From Planctomycetota bacterium (GTDB lineage Bacteria > Planctomycetota > Phycisphaerae > UBA1845 > PWPN01): a stretch of 64,000 nucleotides of DNA. Shown here one piece after another: positions 28,068-36,938 of this stretch (position 1 is the first letter of the stretch; each line of letters starts with the position of its first letter). The translations under genes and the position numbers were made by a program. The stretch lies in assembly GCA_022711465.1 (NCBI GenBank), contig JAKLEZ010000019.1, forward strand, positions 52,461-116,460, given 5' to 3'. A model generated the notes under the pieces. It did not search any database. It was not told where the DNA came from and saw only the letters and a program-made list of their open reading frames with translations.

Positions 28068-28465
28068 AGGAGGACGATGCAAGGGAGCTGGCTTTCGCCA
28101 TCATCGGCGACTTTGAGGAGCTCCTCGACGAGAAGGACATCACCATCCCGTCCAACGACAGGGAAGGCCGGGAAGAGGAGGCGCGGATTTACGGCACGGA
28201 GTACTATCTGCTCGAAGACGCGACCACGGATATTCTGAGCAAGGGCAGCAGGCGGAGAGGGAAAGTCGCGCAGGCGCGTGACATGGCCTTCCGAATCATC
28301 GAGGAGTTCGAGGAGGTGCTGAGCTACCACCGCATCACGGTTCCCTCGGACGACCCGCAGCGAGCAACGACTCAGGCGGCGATCTGCATGCCGGAGTGGG
28401 ACAAGCTGCGGGACGGGATTGTCCGGCTGCTACGGCGGGAGACGGCGAGCGCCCGAGCGAGGTGA
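28064..28465 (+). CDS. Hypothetical acidic protein with an internal tandem duplication
   Basis: 133 residues, starting inside the stop of the previous gene (ATGA overlap). Two halves of about 60 residues resemble each other. ARELAFAIIGDFEELLDEKD with ITIPSNDREG pairs with ARDMAFRIIEEFEEVLSYHR with ITVPSDDPQR, and each half ends in a basic helix. So one helical unit was duplicated. The protein is soluble, without signal peptide. It precedes the RadC-like gene by 5 nt, so they probably share a transcript. Function unknown. Confidence 0.75.
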   Translation: MKEDDARELAFAIIGDFEELLDEKDITIPSNDREGREEEARIYGTEYYLLEDATTDILSKGSRRRGKVAQARDMAFRIIEEFEEVLSYHRITVPSDDPQRATTQAAICMPEWDKLRDGIVRLLRRETASARAR

Positions 28466-28470
28466 TTAGT

Positions 28471-28926
28471 GTGACCAACGCTTATCGTCTGGAGGTCGTC
28501 CGAACCAGGCTCCGGGAGCCACAGGGTGCTGTGAACTCGTCCGAGGAGACGGCATCGCGGTACGCATATCTTGAGCAGTACGATCGAGAGCGCCTCATCC
28601 GGTTGGATCTCGACAGCCAGAATCGAGTGATTGGCGAGGAAGTCGTCTCCATCGGCACCGTGAACTCGGCGCTCATCCACCCCCGCGAGGTTTTCAAGGG
28701 CGCGATTCTCAGCGGAGCAGTCCGCATCATTGTGCTGCACAATCATCCGGGGGGTTGTCCGCTTCCGAGTGCCGAAGACGAGGAGGTCAATGGCAAAGTG
28801 AAGCAGGCCGGCGAGATCCTCGGCATCCCGGTCATCGACTTCGTGATCATCGGCGAGGATGGCCGGTACTGGAGTTCGGGGAGCGGGGCAGGGCAGGTGA
28901 GGCCGGCGGGCACTACCCAGGATTGA
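28471..28926 (+). CDS. RadC-like JAB/MPN-domain protein
   Basis: 151 residues from GTG 28471, 7 nt after GAGGT. The JAB signature is complete: GTVNSALIHPREVFKGAILS, then IVLHNHPGGCPLPSAEDEEV, giving the H-x-H ... S/P ... D metal-binding set of RadC proteins. The N-terminal HhH part of full-length RadC (about 220 residues) is absent, as is usual for RadC copies on plasmids and integrative elements, where their role is unknown. It lies 5 nt after the duplicated-domain gene and 29 nt before the next small gene. Confidence 0.88.
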   Translation: MTNAYRLEVVRTRLREPQGAVNSSEETASRYAYLEQYDRERLIRLDLDSQNRVIGEEVVSIGTVNSALIHPREVFKGAILSGAVRIIVLHNHPGGCPLPSAEDEEVNGKVKQAGEILGIPVIDFVIIGEDGRYWSSGSGAGQVRPAGTTQD

Positions 28927-28955
28927 GCAGTGCCCTTGGCACGGAGGTTGAGAAG

Positions 28956-29120
28956 ATGGTGCATGAGATACAGGTCGTCTCCCGGCGCGAACTGGAAAAG
29001 GGGATTCGCCAGACTGTCCGGGAGCAGCGGGCATCGGAGCGGAGATTCCGAAGAGCATGGCGGAAGATGGCTGGCGAGAGCACATGGTGGGATCGGTTGC
29101 TTGAGCGGACGGGGAGATAG
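28956..29120 (+). CDS. Small basic hypothetical protein
   Basis: 54 residues from ATG 28956, 8 nt after GGAGG. It is rich in Arg/Glu/Trp (SRRELEKGIRQTVREQRASE, RRFRRAWRKMAGEST) and predicted to be one or two amphipathic helices. A hairpin (GGGCACT 28908-28914 with AGTGCCC 28929-28935) spans the stop of the RadC-like gene and precedes the ribosome site. The leader shares GGCACGGAGGT with that of the gene at 27918. Function unknown. Confidence 0.6.
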   Translation: MVHEIQVVSRRELEKGIRQTVREQRASERRFRRAWRKMAGESTWWDRLLERTGR

Positions 29121-29171
29121 CACGTTCCGGCCGGTTGTCCGCGTTGTGTACTCGTTCTACTCTGTTCAACC

Positions 29172-30278
29172 ATGGCTGTGATCCCCGGGACCTACCAACT
29201 GCTGATCAGGCTACGGCGAGCTGTGTCGATTCGCGTCGGTGGGCTTGGCCTGTGCCAGTTCCCGGCCGGCTGGTACGTGTACACCGGCTCGGCCAGGAAG
29301 GGCCTTGCTCAGCGAGTCGGGCGGCACCTACGTCACGACAAACGCAAGCACTGGCATATCGATTACCTGCTGGCGGTCGCCGATCGGGTCGAGGCGTTCG
29401 TGTTGTCGGGGACGGCGGTGACGGAGTGCCAGCTGCATGCTGCGCTGGCGGGCGGGGAGGTCATTCTCCCGGGCTTCGGAGCGTCGGACTGCCGGTGCAG
29501 GTCGCATCTGGCGTGGTTTCGACGAAAACCAGAACTCAAGCTGATGCGGTGGCCAGGACTTGCCGGGCGCGCGGGCGAAGATTCCACGCCGGTTGATCCG
29601 GTGCGCGGAAGGAGGGGCACACTACATACGCGCAGAAGCACATCACCGCGCACGTCATTCCCCGCCGTACTTCAGCCAGTACTCCAGGAACGCCAGCTCG
29701 AGTTCCAGCGCTTCGGCCGTGGGCACGTGACTGGTCCGCGCGGTCATGGCCACGCGACCTTTCTGCCCGAGCACCTCGTTTACGGCGATCAGGTGATTGA
29801 GTGCCACCCAGTTCCGTGGCGGATCCTGAACGCCACCGGAAACCAGCACCGGCCGGGGAGCCATCAGAGCGTGCAGGTCCACCAGGTCCTCACCCTGCTC
29901 CATCAGCTCCTTGTACAATCCCGTTCGCGGATTGGCGGCCGACGGCACCCCTGGCCGGCGCTGCGCCCCGGGATGGTAGCCCAGGTACCACGGCTCCCAG
30001 TAATTCACGTTGGGGTCCTTCTCGTTGAACACAATGCCGGGATCGGACCACACCGCGCACGCGAACTTGTCGTACAGGCAGGAGGCGAACATCGACCATT
30101 TGCCGCCGTACGAGAGCCCAATGATCCCGATCCGGGAGGGATCGACGTTGGGCATCTGGGCCAGAGCGGTGTGGCAGTTGGCTGCGGCGTAGGCCAGCAG
30201 CGTCAACGGCTGTCGTCGCTCGCGGGCTCCGGCCTTCACGAGCAGTTCCCGGGTGTCCAGCCCGATGTCCTCTACTGA
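29172..30278 (+). CDS. DUF123 (GIY-YIG-like) protein with a doubtful 3' end
   Basis: From ATG 29172 the first 128 residues are a DUF123 domain: GTYQLLIRLRRAVSIRVGGL, the PAGWYVYTGSARKGLAQRVG segment corresponding to GIY-YIG, RHLRHDKRKHWHIDYLL and FGASDCRCRSHLAWF. DUF123 proteins are short (about 120-160 residues) and are especially common in archaea and thermophiles; some carry other domains. Here the frame does not stop but runs more than 600 nt antisense into the esterase gene at 29655. The natural stop was probably lost at a junction near 29560-29650. The real product is likely only the first part. Confidence 0.6.
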   Translation: MAVIPGTYQLLIRLRRAVSIRVGGLGLCQFPAGWYVYTGSARKGLAQRVGRHLRHDKRKHWHIDYLLAVADRVEAFVLSGTAVTECQLHAALAGGEVILPGFGASDCRCRSHLAWFRRKPELKLMRWPGLAGRAGEDSTPVDPVRGRRGTLHTRRSTSPRTSFPAVLQPVLQERQLEFQRFGRGHVTGPRGHGHATFLPEHLVYGDQVIECHPVPWRILNATGNQHRPGSHQSVQVHQVLTLLHQLLVQSRSRIGGRRHPWPALRPGMVAQVPRLPVIHVGVLLVEHNAGIGPHRARELVVQAGGEHRPFAAVREPNDPDPGGIDVGHLGQSGVAVGCGVGQQRQRLSSLAGSGLHEQFPGVQPDVLY

Positions 30279-32618
30279 ACCCGGTGTGCCGATAGAGAGG
30301 GTCACGAAACCGCGGCGCACGAGTTGCAGGCCGTAATCGTGGGTACCCCGGCCGCGCTCGCCTTGGCCGATGCTGGTCAGCGGCTCGTAGAAGGGCACGA
30401 GCACTGCGGGAAACGGGCCTGAGCCAGCCGGGACCAGCAGATAGCCGTCGACCAGCCTGCCTTCCGGCGAGATCTGCACGTGAACGTGGGTCTGGGTGTG
30501 GCCTTCGCGGTGAACTGATTCCAGCCGTTCGACTTTCGGGCACTCGACCAGCGGCGGCCAGGGGCCCAGGCGGCGCTGCCACAGGGTGAGGATCTCCTGG
30601 CGCCGGCGAGCCCAGTCTTCCGGCGACTTGGCGAGCGAGCCGTTCGCGAACTTCAGGGGCGATCGGTACGAGCCGAACTTGTCGGCATACTCGGCGGGCG
30701 GTTGGAAGTACTTCTCCAGGCGGCGCCACAGGGCCTCGCGTGCCGGCGGCTCCCGGGCTGGCATGGTGGCCGGGGTGCCGAGCGCAGCTGCCGTCGGCGG
30801 CTCCGTAGACTCGTCGTAGTACGGTTGCACCTCGACGAAATTGAATATGAGCTGCTGGCCGACCGGGCCGCTGGCCCCACCCTCGCTCCGCCAGTCAGAG
30901 AGGGTGAGCGTGGCCGTTTCTGCCTTTGCCCGGAAGACCTGCTGGTGATAGTTCATCCAGTATTTGTACTCGCTATTGAACCGGCCAAGTGAATGCGAGT
31001 AGCAGTTCCCGAACACGTGCTGGAAGGACCTATCCGGGACGATCTCGCCGCCATCGATTCGAATCGAGAGGGCGTGCGTCTGACGATTCGACCTGGCTGC
31101 CTTCAAATCGCCGTAATCGCCCGTGTACATCTTGAGGGCGTAGAGCCGGCCGGGCTTGAGGCCGCGGACGGGCTGGCTGGCGCGGTTGGGCCTTTCGGCC
31201 GAGCGGGTCATGAGCAGAAAGGTATCGCCGGTCGCCGTCCGCGGGTAGCGGCCCTCGAGCCAACTGTAGCCCTCGTGTCGCCCGGTGGAGATGGTCCCCT
31301 CGCCAGCCAGGTCTAGCGTCCAAGCCTTCGCGCCATCCTCAAAGTCGGCATTCACGATGTGTTCCGGGCGAAAGCCGTAACCGAAGGCATCCGAGAGCAT
31401 CGCCGTCCTTCCCTCGATGCAGTAATGCCGGTAGAGCCGCATGGCCCAGCGGACGTATTCCTCGTCGGCGTAGCTCGACAGGTACTCCATCACCCCGCCC
31501 ACTCCGCGGAATGCCGGATCGTTGGCCAGCAGGTTGAACTGCATGTCCATGTAGTATTTCTGATCCACCGCCGGATCGGTATTGACGCTTTCGGGTGGAG
31601 CGGTCATCAGGTGGCCGAAGCAGACGATCATGTGCTCGATCGATCCAGGGATGTGCTCGGCCCATTTCCGGGCCTCGTCCACCAGCACCGACTGCAAGTG
31701 CCTGCGGGATTCCTCCAGGGTCGGCCGCTCAGAGAGGTAACGCTCCCACGCGAACCGGTCGCCGGCCGCCATCACCTGCCGGAGGAACGCCTCGCCGCCC
31801 GCGTCGCCATAGAGCGACGTGCAGTACGGGCAGAAGCGCTTGCCCTTCGTCCGCTCATCCGCCCGCATCCGCCGGAGGGACTCGGTTACCGCGTCAAAAC
31901 CGCGGTCCTTCTCCCGCCAGAACTCGTCAGCAATCATGCCGTCCACCAACGGGTGCATGAAGCCGCCCACGTCCAGCCAGTACTGGAAAGCTCGGTCCGC
32001 GGGCCACTTCTCGAACCAGGGCTTCGCGTAGGCCTCAACGAGGTATCGCCGCCCGGCCGATTTCCAACGCTCCAGGAACGCGACATCGGGCGTATCGGCT
32101 GGCCCGACCATGCAGTTGATGTTCGGCAGGACGTGCCGCTCCATGTAGGCTCGATCGAATTTGCCAAACTCGCTCACCTGTGGATCTGAGCCGTATCGGG
32201 AGTAGACCAGGTCCGGAATAGCCCTGACCACCAGCCGCGCGGCGGCCCCACCGGCCGGGCGGGACGTGCGAATGGTGTGCTGCCCGGCGGCCAGGTAGTG
32301 CATCAACTCGAATGACACGTGATCGTTGGTGTTGCTGCGCGTCGGCGGTAGCGGCATGGGGGCGGCGTCGAGCCCCAATGCCACCTCCTCTCCGGCCCGG
32401 GTCTCCAGCCCCGCGAACACCCAGCCTTCACGCGGAAGAGCAAACGCTTTCTCCGTCGCACCGGCCGGGAATCCCTCGACGCTCAGCAGTTCGACGACCA
32501 GGTTGTTCAGCCGCCGGACACCCTCGTCGGCCATGGCTGTCTGGCCGCGGAGAACCATGGTGAGGCTCACCGCCAGGACCATCCCGAGGGCCGCTCGTAC
32601 TCCCGAGGTCATGACCAT
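29655..32618 (-). CDS. Exported two-domain protein with C-terminal acetylxylan-esterase-like hydrolase
   Basis: 987 residues from ATG 32618, 8 nt after AGGAGG, with a signal peptide (SGVRAALGMVLAVSLTMVLRG). Residues 40-420 are an unrecognised, Trp/Tyr-rich helical domain (DGMIADEFWREKDRGFDAV, FCPYCTSLYGDAGGE). Residues 430-600 look like a beta-sandwich (VNADFEDGAKAWTLDLAGEG). From about 640 there is an alpha/beta hydrolase with nucleophile elbow DPSRIGIIGLSYGGKWSMF (Ser in GLSYGG), an acid near APRPVLVSGGVQDPPRNW and a late His in ARTSHVPTAEALE. A role in deacetylating or deesterifying plant polysaccharide is inferred from its divergent GH28 neighbour. Confidence 0.85.
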   Translation of the reverse strand: MVMTSGVRAALGMVLAVSLTMVLRGQTAMADEGVRRLNNLVVELLSVEGFPAGATEKAFALPREGWVFAGLETRAGEEVALGLDAAPMPLPPTRSNTNDHVSFELMHYLAAGQHTIRTSRPAGGAAARLVVRAIPDLVYSRYGSDPQVSEFGKFDRAYMERHVLPNINCMVGPADTPDVAFLERWKSAGRRYLVEAYAKPWFEKWPADRAFQYWLDVGGFMHPLVDGMIADEFWREKDRGFDAVTESLRRMRADERTKGKRFCPYCTSLYGDAGGEAFLRQVMAAGDRFAWERYLSERPTLEESRRHLQSVLVDEARKWAEHIPGSIEHMIVCFGHLMTAPPESVNTDPAVDQKYYMDMQFNLLANDPAFRGVGGVMEYLSSYADEEYVRWAMRLYRHYCIEGRTAMLSDAFGYGFRPEHIVNADFEDGAKAWTLDLAGEGTISTGRHEGYSWLEGRYPRTATGDTFLLMTRSAERPNRASQPVRGLKPGRLYALKMYTGDYGDLKAARSNRQTHALSIRIDGGEIVPDRSFQHVFGNCYSHSLGRFNSEYKYWMNYHQQVFRAKAETATLTLSDWRSEGGASGPVGQQLIFNFVEVQPYYDESTEPPTAAALGTPATMPAREPPAREALWRRLEKYFQPPAEYADKFGSYRSPLKFANGSLAKSPEDWARRRQEILTLWQRRLGPWPPLVECPKVERLESVHREGHTQTHVHVQISPEGRLVDGYLLVPAGSGPFPAVLVPFYEPLTSIGQGERGRGTHDYGLQLVRRGFVTLSIGTPGSVEDIGLDTRELLVKAGARERRQPLTLLAYAAANCHTALAQMPNVDPSRIGIIGLSYGGKWSMFASCLYDKFACAVWSDPGIVFNEKDPNVNYWEPWYLGYHPGAQRRPGVPSAANPRTGLYKELMEQGEDLVDLHALMAPRPVLVSGGVQDPPRNWVALNHLIAVNEVLGQKGRVAMTARTSHVPTAEALELELAFLEYWLKYGGE

Positions 32619-32800
32619 GTTTACGGCCTCCTGAGGCCTTCGAAAAAGCCAATTGTCAACGCAGTCGGCGATGGTTTCAAATGAATCCGCCAAGGGAAAG
32701 GGGGTTGGTAGCGCAAAGGGGGCAGGCTGTACAATGGCCGGACACGGCTCGGCACCGTAGCCGGGAATGGCGACCAGTGAAATGTCGGATAGGGAACCGC

Positions 32801-34297
32801 ATGCGTAAGAGACTCGGACTTGTGATCGTCACCGCATGGCTCGCTGCGTCGGCAGGCACCGCACCGGCATGGGCGGAGGATCTGGTGACGATCGCTCCGG
32901 CACCAGCGGGCGAGCAACTCTCCAACGACTTTGAGGTCAGCGTCGAGGGCCAGGCGGTACCCGTCTATCGGTGTCGTGTCTCGGCCGTGCCGCTCAACCA
33001 GGTGTGGCCGGGCTATCAGCGGCCCCTGGACCAGACGGAGCTGGCCTCGTTTGCCTCCTGGGATATGGTCGGGGGAGCTGAAGTCAAGGTTCGTTCAAGG
33101 CTGTTACCTATTCAGACCGTCGCGGTCCGGCCCTCGTCGCTGAAGATCAAGCCGGCGGTGAACGGCGATACGATCACGTTCCGCCTGCCCCGTCCCTGTT
33201 TCACCACCGTGGAAATCAACGGCGCACATCAGGCCCTGCACCTGTTCGCCAACCCGCCGGAGATGGACGCTCCCCAGCCGACAGATCCGGGGGTGCGCTA
33301 TTTCGGCCCCGGCGTTCACCGGCCGGCCAAGATCGTGCTGGAGAGCAACCAGACCCTGTACGTTGCGGGCGGCGCGGTGGTATACGGAGCAGTCCACGCC
33401 AGCGGCGCCTCTCATGTTCGCGTCCTGGGGCGAGGGATCATCGACGCCAGCGACTTCGAGCGCGGCCAGGGCGGCGGAGTGATCAGCCTGTCAGACTGTT
33501 CGGACGTCGTCATTGACGGCGTGGTCATGCGCGATCCCGACGTCTGGTGCTGCTCGCTCTTCGGCTGCCGCAACGTGCGCATCTCCCAGGTCAAGCTGGT
33601 CGGCCTCTGGCGCTACAACGCCGACGGCATCGACCTCTGCAACAGCCGCGACATCACCGTTCGCGACTGCTTTGTCCGGGCCTTCGACGACTGCATCGTC
33701 CTCAAGGGACTGAAGGGCGCATACAGCGATCGGCCCGTGCAGAACGTGGACGTGGGCGGCTGCGTGATCTGGAACGACTGGGGTCGGGCCCTGGAGATCG
33801 GCGCCGAGACCTGCGCGCCGGAAATCTCGCACGTGACGTTCCACGATTGCGACGTCATTCGCACGGTCCACATCGCCATGGACATTCAGCACGGCGACGG
33901 CGCAGCCGTACACGACATCCGCTTCGAGAACATCCGCGTCGAGATCGACGACCTCACGCCGCCCCCGCGCATGCAACGCTCCAGGGACGAGAAGTACGTG
34001 CTCGACGCCAAGAGCGGCTTCTGCCCGGAGCTGCTGGTGATCATCGTTACCAGGACGTTCTACTCGAAGGACGACCAGCGCGGCACGGTCCGCAACGTGG
34101 TGTTCAAGGACATAGCCGTAACCGGCCGATCGTCGCCGGCCTCGCGGCTGCAAGGTTTCGATGCCGACCACGGCATCGACGGCGTGTCCTTTGAAAACGT
34201 CCGCATCAACAACCGGCCCGTCACCAATGCGCCATCCGGCGGACTCGCCATAGGCGCTCATGTCACGGACATCAGGTTCAGAGTGCCTCGCCCCTGA
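32801..34297 (+). CDS. Exported glycoside hydrolase family 28-like (polygalacturonase) protein
   Basis: 498 residues from ATG 32801, 5 nt after AGGGA, with signal peptide (LGLVIVTAWLAASAGTAPAWA). A right-handed parallel beta-helix begins near 160: YVAGGAVVYGAV, VRVLGRGIIDASDFERG, then the family core NADGIDLCNSRDITVRDCFV and RAFDDCIVLKG, with the catalytic NxD and DD aspartates present. The third motif, usually GHGxxxGS, reads GRALEIGAET, and the RIK motif is not evident. Substrate specificity may therefore differ from classic polygalacturonase. It is divergent from the esterase gene, a plausible pectin or rhamnogalacturonan utilisation pair. Confidence 0.85.
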   Translation: MRKRLGLVIVTAWLAASAGTAPAWAEDLVTIAPAPAGEQLSNDFEVSVEGQAVPVYRCRVSAVPLNQVWPGYQRPLDQTELASFASWDMVGGAEVKVRSRLLPIQTVAVRPSSLKIKPAVNGDTITFRLPRPCFTTVEINGAHQALHLFANPPEMDAPQPTDPGVRYFGPGVHRPAKIVLESNQTLYVAGGAVVYGAVHASGASHVRVLGRGIIDASDFERGQGGGVISLSDCSDVVIDGVVMRDPDVWCCSLFGCRNVRISQVKLVGLWRYNADGIDLCNSRDITVRDCFVRAFDDCIVLKGLKGAYSDRPVQNVDVGGCVIWNDWGRALEIGAETCAPEISHVTFHDCDVIRTVHIAMDIQHGDGAAVHDIRFENIRVEIDDLTPPPRMQRSRDEKYVLDAKSGFCPELLVIIVTRTFYSKDDQRGTVRNVVFKDIAVTGRSSPASRLQGFDADHGIDGVSFENVRINNRPVTNAPSGGLAIGAHVTDIRFRVPRP

Positions 34298-34462
34298 TCG
34301 GCCTCAAATGGGTGTTGGCGGAAAAACGCGGCGATTGAGCCTGTGTCAAGCGGCAAAGGCGGCTGTGTTCGATGCCCAGGCATCATCGCGCGAATGGTGG
34401 CTCTCATTGCGGGGCCAGGTTGCAGACATCGGCACTCCAGCGGTCGGCAATGAGGTGCCCAG

Positions 34463-34852
34463 TCAACCCTGATCCCTCGGCAATGTATCCACCTTCGCCC
34501 CAGGCTCCTCATCGTCCGGAGCTTGCGCCAGGATCTGCAGAAAGACCTCGTGCCCCCCACAAATGCCCTCGATCGACACGTGCGGCCCCTCGTGAGGCCA
34601 GCCCAGGACGTTCCAGCTGAAGTCCTTGACCTCCTCAAATAGGGCCTGCAAGCCCTCAAGGTCCAGGGAGAAGCCGGGTGCGACCACCTCGCCATCGACA
34701 GCCCCGCCGACCAGCTCCACCGGCGTCGGGTAGATCGTGATCTCCCAGAAACCCTGTTCTTCACGATACCGGTAGCCCAGCGGCCCGCTCGCCGCATGGA
34801 AGGTCATGTGCTCCCCGACCTCGTCAACCAGAGAATCCAGCCAATCCGGCAT
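34463..34852 (-). CDS. Hypothetical cytosolic protein
   Basis: 129 residues from ATG 34852 (GAGG 8 nt upstream). The upstream extension to 35218 is Cys/Ser-rich out-of-frame sequence and was not used. The protein is acidic with an alternating strand/helix pattern (PDWLDSLVDEVGEHMTFHAA, EQGFWEITIYPTPVELVGGA, FSLDLEGLQALFEEVKDFSW). The ending HVSIEGICGGHEVFLQIL is conserved-looking. I recognise no named family. It lies alone between the GH28 gene and an exported esterase. Confidence 0.7.
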   Translation of the reverse strand: MPDWLDSLVDEVGEHMTFHAASGPLGYRYREEQGFWEITIYPTPVELVGGAVDGEVVAPGFSLDLEGLQALFEEVKDFSWNVLGWPHEGPHVSIEGICGGHEVFLQILAQAPDDEEPGAKVDTLPRDQG

Positions 34853-35248
34853 GTCTGAGCCCTCTGCCAAGTCATGAAGGAAAGGCCTTCGGCCAGCCCA
34901 CCCCGTATACCCGGGAACACTATCGGCCGCAAGGATCTCCAAGAACAGGGTTGAGCAGTGAACGACCGAGGGCTGAACCGCGGATGCAACGGATAACGAC
35001 GAACGGGTGCACCAGCCTCTTCTGAAGCTCAGGAAGAGGCTGGTCACGTCAGATGACATGCCTCGGAGATGAAGGAAATGGCACCGATAAAGAAGTCCAG
35101 CGCGGGAAGCGTGTCCAGCGCTCAACTGGCTGCCGGACAGGCAGGACTCCTCACCTCGGTGCGCGAAAACTGAGCTGATCCGGACCCACCGCCCGGTGCG
35201 ACAAGCCGCATCAGACACCGAATCGGTCAGTTTGAGGTAGTTAGATGT
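34853..35248. other. Intergenic region with a strong hairpin
   Basis: About 400 bases between two minus-strand genes. Apart from the palindrome at 35011-35044 (listed separately) nothing was recognised. Confidence 0.5.
35011..35044. repeat. Long nearly perfect palindrome (hairpin)
   Basis: ACCAGCCTCTTC (35011-35022) pairs perfectly with GAAGAGGCTGGT (35033-35044). The loop can pair three more bases after one bulge, giving about 15 bp. No T-run follows on either strand, so a simple Rho-independent terminator is doubtful. It lies about 205 nt past the stop of the minus-strand esterase gene. Confidence 0.6.
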
Positions 35249-36502
35249 CTATTCGCGGCCCCCGTTCGGATCCCCGAGATCGTTCAGCATCTTCTTCGCC
35301 TGGCGGGCGGCCGGCGTGGTGGGGTAGTCGCCGATGGTTCGCTCGAGATACTGGCGAGCCTTCTCCCGAGCGTGCTGAACGAACGCGTCGTAGCGTTTTT
35401 GCTGCTCCAGCTGCCTGCGGAGTTCCGGCTGCATGCGCGCCACTGATTCAAGCTCTTTCTGGGCACTCACGAGCCAGCGATGAGCCTGAGCGACCTGGGC
35501 CGGACCCGGACGAGGGTCGGTGGTGGGAGCGGTGGCCGGCGGCTTCCTCGGTGGAGTCTCCAGAGCGGCCACGCCCTTCTCGAACCAGAGTCTGTTCGGC
35601 GGTTGGTGAGACCAGCCGGGCACCTCGAGGTAGCTGACTCGCTCGAAGCCGTCGAGGATCAGCGCGTCGGCGTCGCTGCGGCCTTCCTGCGGCCGCCACT
35701 CGCGATCGGCCCCGCCTTTCATGATAACCAGTTTGACATCCCGCCGGCGTCGCTCGTAGTCGCCGCGCCACAACGGATACTCCGCCAGTGCGGTCGCTTC
35801 CCAGGGGCCGTTCTCGTTGCCGTGATGGGTCATCCCGGTGAACGCCCCGCCCATGAGAAAGAGCCCGCCGCTGAACACTTCGGGATAGACCTTCACGAGC
35901 CTGATCGCCAGGCAACCGCCAGCCGAGAAGCCGCAGGCGTAGATGCGCTGCTCGTTGATCGGATAGCGCTGCTTGAGGTTGAAGACGGCATCGATGGGCA
36001 GCGTGTAGACGCCGAAATCCTTGGTCCGGTGAGTGCCAAGAGTACCGCCGGTGGCGACGGCGATGAGCTTGTGGCGAACGAAGACATCCTGCCAGTTGGC
36101 TTGAACATCGCCGACGCCGAGCCAGATGAACAGTCCGTACGGAACGTTCGGGTCGTCGTGAGGCGGAACAAAAACCGTGAAGGATTCCTTGCTGATGTCG
36201 GGAATCCACTTCGATCGATCGGATCCAAAACCCAAATCCTGATCGCCGATCTTCCTGGAGGCCAGGGAATCCGGGTCCTTAATGTCGAGGCGATCAAGAA
36301 GCGTGTTGAGGGTGTTGAGCGGACTGGACTTGGAGAAGGTGAGACGGAGCAGGCCGCCGGTCGGGGCTACGGGTATCGGCTTGGGAGCAACCCGGGATCG
36401 GCTCTTGGGTTGCCTGGAGGCCTGGGCGAGGGCGAATCCGGCGCTCACGAGCCCAACGGCTGCAATCATCGCGACGCTGCGTGCAATCGTCATCCCGTGC
36501 AT
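35249..36502 (-). CDS. Exported PHB-depolymerase/feruloyl-esterase-like hydrolase
   Basis: 417 residues from ATG 36502 with AAAGG 8 nt upstream; the longer frame to 36613 has no ribosome site. The signal peptide is RSVAMIAAVGLVSAGFALAQA. The alpha/beta hydrolase part has FTVFVPPHDDPNVPYGLFIW, an HRTKDFGVYTLP segment and the nucleophile elbow RIYACGFSAGGCLAIRL (Ser in GFSAGG). An acid follows in VIMKGGADREWRP and a histidine in EVPGWSHQPPN. The C-terminal 100 residues are a charged helical tail (QKELESVARMQPELRRQLEQ) ending in TPAARQAKKMLND, a TPR-like pattern. The substrate is unknown; it is probably part of polymer degradation with the neighbouring genes. Confidence 0.82.
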   Translation of the reverse strand: MHGMTIARSVAMIAAVGLVSAGFALAQASRQPKSRSRVAPKPIPVAPTGGLLRLTFSKSSPLNTLNTLLDRLDIKDPDSLASRKIGDQDLGFGSDRSKWIPDISKESFTVFVPPHDDPNVPYGLFIWLGVGDVQANWQDVFVRHKLIAVATGGTLGTHRTKDFGVYTLPIDAVFNLKQRYPINEQRIYACGFSAGGCLAIRLVKVYPEVFSGGLFLMGGAFTGMTHHGNENGPWEATALAEYPLWRGDYERRRRDVKLVIMKGGADREWRPQEGRSDADALILDGFERVSYLEVPGWSHQPPNRLWFEKGVAALETPPRKPPATAPTTDPRPGPAQVAQAHRWLVSAQKELESVARMQPELRRQLEQQKRYDAFVQHAREKARQYLERTIGDYPTTPAARQAKKMLNDLGDPNGGRE

Positions 36503-36938
36503 AGACAACACCTTTCCCGATTCACATATGGCTTTCTCAGCCCTGGCGAACGGCCGCCGACTCAGCGGCGGGCAGCGCATCTTCCACTCATCGCGCATCT
36601 TATGACTCACCACTCCTTCTTAACTCCGGTACGCCGGATCGACCTTCCCGGCTACGCCGCCGGGCCGATTCACATCTTCGTTTGCAGAGGCTTTGATCGC
36701 AGAAGGGATGCCTTGGGAGGAAGGGGGATTGCGCTGCAGCCCTCCCCCACCGATCTGCTGCCGCTGCTATCAGTGTACCGGCCTGCCTTTCGAACACAAG
36801 ACAAAAAGACCGCAAGACGGGACGGTCATCCCCACCGCACGATCCCAGCATTTAAGCCTGTCGGCAAGATTCTTGTGGCCAAGGCCTTGGCCATGATCCA
36901 TAGTGCTTGCCGAAAGGCATAAAAGGTGGTCTCGCAGG
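36503..36938. other. Divergent intergenic region
   Basis: About 435 bases between the exported esterase and the mobile small-gene set. No gene was supported on either strand. The region probably holds the boundary between resident and mobile DNA, but no flanking direct repeat was recognised. Confidence 0.4.

Noticed and set aside
34853..35218. N-terminal extension of the 34463-34852 gene
   Set aside because: The added residues are Ser/Cys/Arg-rich out-of-frame sequence, and a proper ribosome site exists at the internal ATG.
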